Of a DNA stretch of 8,708 nucleotides, positions 5,371 through 8,708 are shown piece by piece. The DNA lies in NCBI GenBank assembly GCA_902767285.1, contig CACXHC010000129.1:1-8708 (forward strand), in the 5' to 3' direction. The translations under genes and the position numbers were made by a program. The stretch comes from an uncultured Ruminococcus sp. GTDB taxonomy: Bacteria > Bacillota > Clostridia > Oscillospirales > Acutalibacteraceae. The stretch's first letter is position 1. Each line of letters starts with the position of its first letter. The notes beneath the pieces were generated by a model. It searched no databases, was not told where the DNA came from, and worked only from the letters and a program-made list of their open reading frames with translations.

Positions 5371-7518
5371 ATGTCAGACCACATTAACGGACAAGGCAAA
5401 AACTTTCCGTATAATAATCGTCAGCTTAGTTGGATGGATTTTAATCAAAGAGTCATGGAAGAGGCTTTTGAAAAAGAAAATCCAATAATGGAAAGAGTTA
5501 ACTTTTTGTCAATAACTGCGTCTAATCTTGACGAATTTATAATGGTACGTGTTGCCGGTGTTCTTGATCAGTTAGAGCATGATACGAAAGAATGTGATCT
5601 TTCGGGACTTACCCCAAAACAACAGTACGATATACTATGCAAAAAAATTCACGATTTTTCGGAAAAGCAATACAATTGTCTTAATCATTCAATTTTGCCC
5701 GCATTGAAAAAGCAAGGGATATTAATAAAAAAAATAAATGAACTCAACCCGCAACAGCTCGATTTTATAAATCGGTATTTTGATAGACGCATTTACCCTG
5801 TTCTCACTCCCATGGCGGTAGATACAAGCAGACCCTTCCCCCTTCTGCTAAACAAAAGTCTTAATATTGCTATCAGGTTGATGAACGATAAAAGGGAAAC
5901 TTTCTTTGCACTTATACAAGTTCCCTCGGTTCTGCCAAGATTTATAGAACTGCCGTCAGAAGAAAACTCCGGCATAAGGAATTTTATTTTGTTGGAGAGT
6001 ATTATAACGTCACGGCTTGCCGAGCTTTTCGCCTTGTATAAAATAAAGGCTTCGTTCCCGTTCAGAATAACGAGAGATTCGGATCTCGATATAGATGAAG
6101 ATACCGACGACCTTATGAGCGAAATCGAAAAATCCATAAAACAACGCCGTCGTGGAAAGCCCATTCGCCTTGAAATAGCATGGAAATGCGACCAACAGCT
6201 CAAGGATTTTCTTATTGAAACGCTTGATGTAGATGAGAGTGAGATATACGAATGTCGTGGGCCTCTTGATTTGACGTTTTTATCAAAATTCGCAAAAATA
6301 TCGGGTTGCGAGTCGATGTGCTTCGAACCAATAAAACCTGTTTCGCCCAGTGCGGATTTTTTCGGATATGATGATATTTTCAAGGCTATTCGTGAAAAAG
6401 ACAGATTTGTTCATCACCCATACGAAAGTTTTGACAGTGTTCTCGGATTCGTCAAAGCCGCTGCCCGAGATGAGAAAGTTCTTGCAATAAAGCAGACTTT
6501 ATATAGAGTGAGCGGAAATTCTCCGATAGTCGATGCCCTCATAAAGGCGGCTGAAAACGGCAAGCAAGTTACTGTTTTGGTCGAACTGAAAGCGAGATTC
6601 GATGAGGAGAATAATATTCATTGGGCGAAAAAGCTCGAAAAAGCCGGCTGTCATGTTATATACGGATTGAGCGGACTAAAAACGCATTGTAAAATATGTC
6701 TTGTTGTGAGAAATGAAGATGACGGCATTCGCAGGTATCTTCACATGGGTACGGGAAATTACAATGATATAACAGCGAGATTTTATACTGATATGGGGCT
6801 TTTTACTTGTAAAGAAAAGTTTGGCGAAGATGCGTCATCGCTGTTCAATGTTCTTACGGGATATTCTCACCCTCCGCAGTACAACAAGTTTATTGTTGCA
6901 CCTCACGGAATGAGGGGATTTTTCGAAGATAAAATTAAGCAGGAAATCGAAAACGCTAAAAAAGGATTGCCCGCAGGAATTACAGTTAAAATAAATGCTC
7001 TTGTAGACCCGGCTATTATAGAATTGCTTTACGAGGCATCAAAGGCAAATGTTCCGGTTAGGCTTATAGTTAGGGGGATATGCTGTCTTATTCCCGGAAT
7101 AGAAAAAGTCAGCGAGAATATTGTTGTACATAGCATTGTTGGACAATTGCTCGAACACAGCCGAATGTTCAAATTTGAAAACGGCGGTTCGCCCCAAATG
7201 TATTTAGGTTCAGCGGACTGGATGCAGAGAAATCTCGATAAACGTGTCGAACTGGTTTTCCCTGTTGAAGATGATGACATTCACCGCCGTTGTGACGAGA
7301 TACTCGAAATCTTGTGGAATGATATAGTTAATACAAGAATACAGCTTTCCGATGCTACTTATGTTATGATAGACCGAAGAGGAAAAAGACTCCGCAATTG
7401 TCAGGTTGAGTTTGCCTCTCTTGCAAGAAAAGCTGTAAAAGTAAAACAACAAGCCGCCAACGCCGAAAACTCTCAGCGTGTAATGACGGCGGACGGCTCT
7501 CATAAAATAAAAAAATAG
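5371..7518 (+). CDS. ppk: Polyphosphate kinase 1
   Basis: PPK1 reversibly polymerises the gamma-phosphate of ATP into inorganic polyphosphate and is usually membrane-associated. The 715-residue product matches the family. Domain order is visible: an N-terminal domain starting NRQLSWMDFN (16-25) and SNLDEFIMVR, a central head domain with YPVLTPMAVD and FPLL, then two phospholipase-D-like catalytic domains. These contain AIKQTLYR (about 372-379), ELKARFDEENN (about 405-415), LKTHCK with catalytic His439 (equivalent to E. coli His435), HMGTGNYN (about 458-465), and LLEHSRMF with His596 (E. coli His592). The last 25 or so residues are Gln/Ala/Lys-rich and look like an unconserved tail. ATG at 5371 is chosen because GGAGGG lies 8 nt upstream; an in-frame GTG two codons earlier is too close. 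It follows dapB with no terminator, and pfkA's ribosome binding site begins immediately after its stop. Confidence 0.96.
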   Translation: MSDHINGQGKNFPYNNRQLSWMDFNQRVMEEAFEKENPIMERVNFLSITASNLDEFIMVRVAGVLDQLEHDTKECDLSGLTPKQQYDILCKKIHDFSEKQYNCLNHSILPALKKQGILIKKINELNPQQLDFINRYFDRRIYPVLTPMAVDTSRPFPLLLNKSLNIAIRLMNDKRETFFALIQVPSVLPRFIELPSEENSGIRNFILLESIITSRLAELFALYKIKASFPFRITRDSDLDIDEDTDDLMSEIEKSIKQRRRGKPIRLEIAWKCDQQLKDFLIETLDVDESEIYECRGPLDLTFLSKFAKISGCESMCFEPIKPVSPSADFFGYDDIFKAIREKDRFVHHPYESFDSVLGFVKAAARDEKVLAIKQTLYRVSGNSPIVDALIKAAENGKQVTVLVELKARFDEENNIHWAKKLEKAGCHVIYGLSGLKTHCKICLVVRNEDDGIRRYLHMGTGNYNDITARFYTDMGLFTCKEKFGEDASSLFNVLTGYSHPPQYNKFIVAPHGMRGFFEDKIKQEIENAKKGLPAGITVKINALVDPAIIELLYEASKANVPVRLIVRGICCLIPGIEKVSENIVVHSIVGQLLEHSRMFKFENGGSPQMYLGSADWMQRNLDKRVELVFPVEDDDIHRRCDEILEILWNDIVNTRIQLSDATYVMIDRRGKRLRNCQVEFASLARKAVKVKQQAANAENSQRVMTADGSHKIKK

Positions 7519-7539
7519 AAGAAAGAAGGTTTGAAACAG

Positions 7540-8619
7540 ATGAAAAGAATAGGTATTTTAACGAGTGGCGGAGATTGCCAAGGTCTTAATGCCAGCATAA
7601 GAGGTGTAGCAAAGACGCTTTATCATCATTATGGCGATAATGTTCAGATAGTCGGCATAATTGACGGCTACAGAGGTCTTATCAACGGCGATGCCAAAGA
7701 GCTTTCGAGAGATGACCTTTCGGGACTTCTCACAAGAGGCGGTACGATACTCGGCACATCACGTCAGCCGTTCAAGCTCATGCGTGTCATAAACGAGGAC
7801 GATAATATCGATAAAGTTGCCGCTATGAAGGAGAATTACAAAAAGCTCAAATTAGACTGTCTTGTTATTCTCGGCGGAAACGGAACTCAAAAAACGGCAA
7901 ATATGCTCTCGCAGGAAGGACTGAATGTTGTTTCGCTTCCAAAAACGATAGACAATGACCTTTGGGGTTCGGATATGACGTTTGGTTTCCAGTCTGCCGT
8001 TGATATTGCTACACAGGTTATCGACTGCATACATACGACTGCGACTTCGCATGGCAGAGTTTTTATTGTTGAAGTTATGGGGCACAAAGTTGGCTGGCTT
8101 ACGCTGTATGCCGGAATCGCCGGCGGTGCAGACGTTATTCTTATACCCGAGATTCCGTATGATATAAATTCGGTTATCCGCACAGTACAAAGACGAAATG
8201 AGCAAGGCAAAAATTTCTCCATTCTTGCAGTTGCCGAAGGTGCTGTTTCAAGAGATATTGCGGCTCTTTCAAAGAAAAAGAAAAAGCAGGCTATGGCTGA
8301 AATGATATATCCTTCTATTTCGTATGAAATCGCCGCTCAAATTGAAGAGGCTACCGGTCAGGAAACAAGAGTTACAGTTCCGGGTCACTTCCAAAGAGGC
8401 GGAAGCCCCGACGCTTACGACCGTCTTATTTGTACACGTTTCGGCGTTGCGGCGGCTAATCTCATAATTAATAAGGATTACGGAAAAATGGTGGCTCTCA
8501 AAGGAACCGAAGTCATCGCCATTCCCCTCTCGGACGTTGCCGGCAAACTTAAGGAAGTTCCCCCCGACTGTGAAATCGTAAGAGCTGCGAAAGACCTCGG
8601 TATTAGCTTTGGTGAATAA
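7540..8619 (+). CDS. pfkA: 6-phosphofructokinase, mixed-substrate (group III) type
   Basis: Phosphorylates fructose 6-phosphate to fructose 1,6-bisphosphate in glycolysis. The 359-residue protein carries ILTSGGDCQGLNASIRG (about 5-21), GGTILGTSR, GGNGT (112-116), the catalytic PKTIDND (134-140, with base Asp138), VEVMGHKVGW (around 180) and PGHFQRGGSP (281-290). The position equivalent to E. coli Gly104 is Gly115 (ATP-like) and that equivalent to Gly124 is Lys135 (typical of PPi-dependent enzymes). This G/K combination occurs in the mixed group III enzymes, where ATP and PPi users cannot be told apart by these residues, so the donor is unresolved. ATG at 7540 is chosen: AAGAAGG ends 10 nt upstream, while a TTG at 7531 directly abuts it. 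It ends the dapB-ppk-pfkA unit, 21 nt after ppk, and a strong terminator follows. Confidence 0.94.
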   Translation: MKRIGILTSGGDCQGLNASIRGVAKTLYHHYGDNVQIVGIIDGYRGLINGDAKELSRDDLSGLLTRGGTILGTSRQPFKLMRVINEDDNIDKVAAMKENYKKLKLDCLVILGGNGTQKTANMLSQEGLNVVSLPKTIDNDLWGSDMTFGFQSAVDIATQVIDCIHTTATSHGRVFIVEVMGHKVGWLTLYAGIAGGADVILIPEIPYDINSVIRTVQRRNEQGKNFSILAVAEGAVSRDIAALSKKKKKQAMAEMIYPSISYEIAAQIEEATGQETRVTVPGHFQRGGSPDAYDRLICTRFGVAAANLIINKDYGKMVALKGTEVIAIPLSDVAGKLKEVPPDCEIVRAAKDLGISFGE

Positions 8620-8641
8620 GCTTTTAACATCTATAAACTGA

Positions 8642-8688
8642 AACAAATCTGACTGCACAAGTACGCAGTCGGATTTGTTGCTTTTTTT
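8642..8688 (+). terminator. Rho-independent terminator of the dapB-ppk-pfkA operon
   Basis: AACAAATC-T-GACTGC (8642-8656) pairs with GCAGTC-G-GATTTGTT (8665-8679), a continuous 15-bp stem counting one T-G wobble, with an 8-nt loop. It is followed by GC and seven T. The pyrimidine tail continues to the end of the window as the CTTC-T8-G motif. Confidence 0.92.
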
Positions 8689-8691
8689 CTT

Positions 8692-8708
8692 CTTCTTTTT
8701 TTTGAAAA
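8692..8708 (+). repeat. Second edge copy of the CTTC-T8-G-A motif
   Basis: The last 17 nt (CTTC, eight T, G, four A) are identical to 2957-2973, and their first part matches the reverse complement of the window's first bases. The element is cut by the window end. In the central copy the same sequence continues into a longer A-run and GAAG. Confidence 0.5.

Noticed and set aside
1..8708. CRISPR array, insertion sequence, prophage, tRNA or rRNA
   Set aside because: No regularly spaced direct repeats, transposase or integrase motifs, cloverleaf-like GC-rich segments or rRNA signatures were seen on either strand.

Overview
The window looks like an ordinary chromosomal stretch from a low-GC Firmicute, most likely a gut-type clostridium of the Ruminococcaceae/Oscillospiraceae/Lachnospiraceae sort. 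I infer this from the AT-rich intergenic DNA, strong purine-rich ribosome binding sites, sigma-A-type promoters with extended -10 elements, the archaeal/fungal-type Asd that is common in gut clostridia, and a mixed-substrate-type (group III) phosphofructokinase. No mobile element, phage gene, CRISPR array, tRNA or rRNA was recognised. The species cannot be named from this sequence alone.

Layout: the genes diverge from a central 372-bp intergenic region (2921-3292). Leftward, on the minus strand, are queA (tRNA queuosine synthesis), a membrane ICMT/PEMT-like methyltransferase whose start lies 7 nt past the queA stop, a 35-codon single-membrane-span small protein that I call from its own strong ribosome binding site, and a DegV-family lipid-binding protein with its own promoter and a perfect inverted repeat at its predicted transcription start. 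Rightward, on the plus strand, are asd (TTG start) with its own promoter and a clear terminator, then dapB, ppk and pfkA as one apparent operon. That operon is driven by a near-perfect TTGACA-18-TATAAT promoter and closed by a 15-bp hairpin terminator.

Functionally, asd and dapB belong to the aspartate-to-diaminopimelate/lysine pathway. The usual intermediate gene dapA is absent between them; a terminator and a new promoter occupy the gap. ppk (polyphosphate kinase 1) and pfkA (6-phosphofructokinase) are closely spaced behind dapB. The phosphofructokinase combines an ATP-type Gly (G115) with a PPi-type Lys (K135) at the two donor-discriminating positions. Its phosphoryl donor is therefore undecided, which is notable next to a polyphosphate enzyme. 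queA and the methyltransferase both belong to S-adenosylmethionine-using families.

The most unusual non-coding structure is a T8/A8-9 tract motif (core CTTC-T8-G) that occurs in the central intergenic region and again at both extreme ends of the window. This suggests a dispersed intergenic repeat at which the assembly may have broken. I did not find convincing evidence for a new multi-gene system. The best leads are the small membrane protein, the degV operator-like repeat, the overlapping divergent promoters and the ppk-pfkA pairing.
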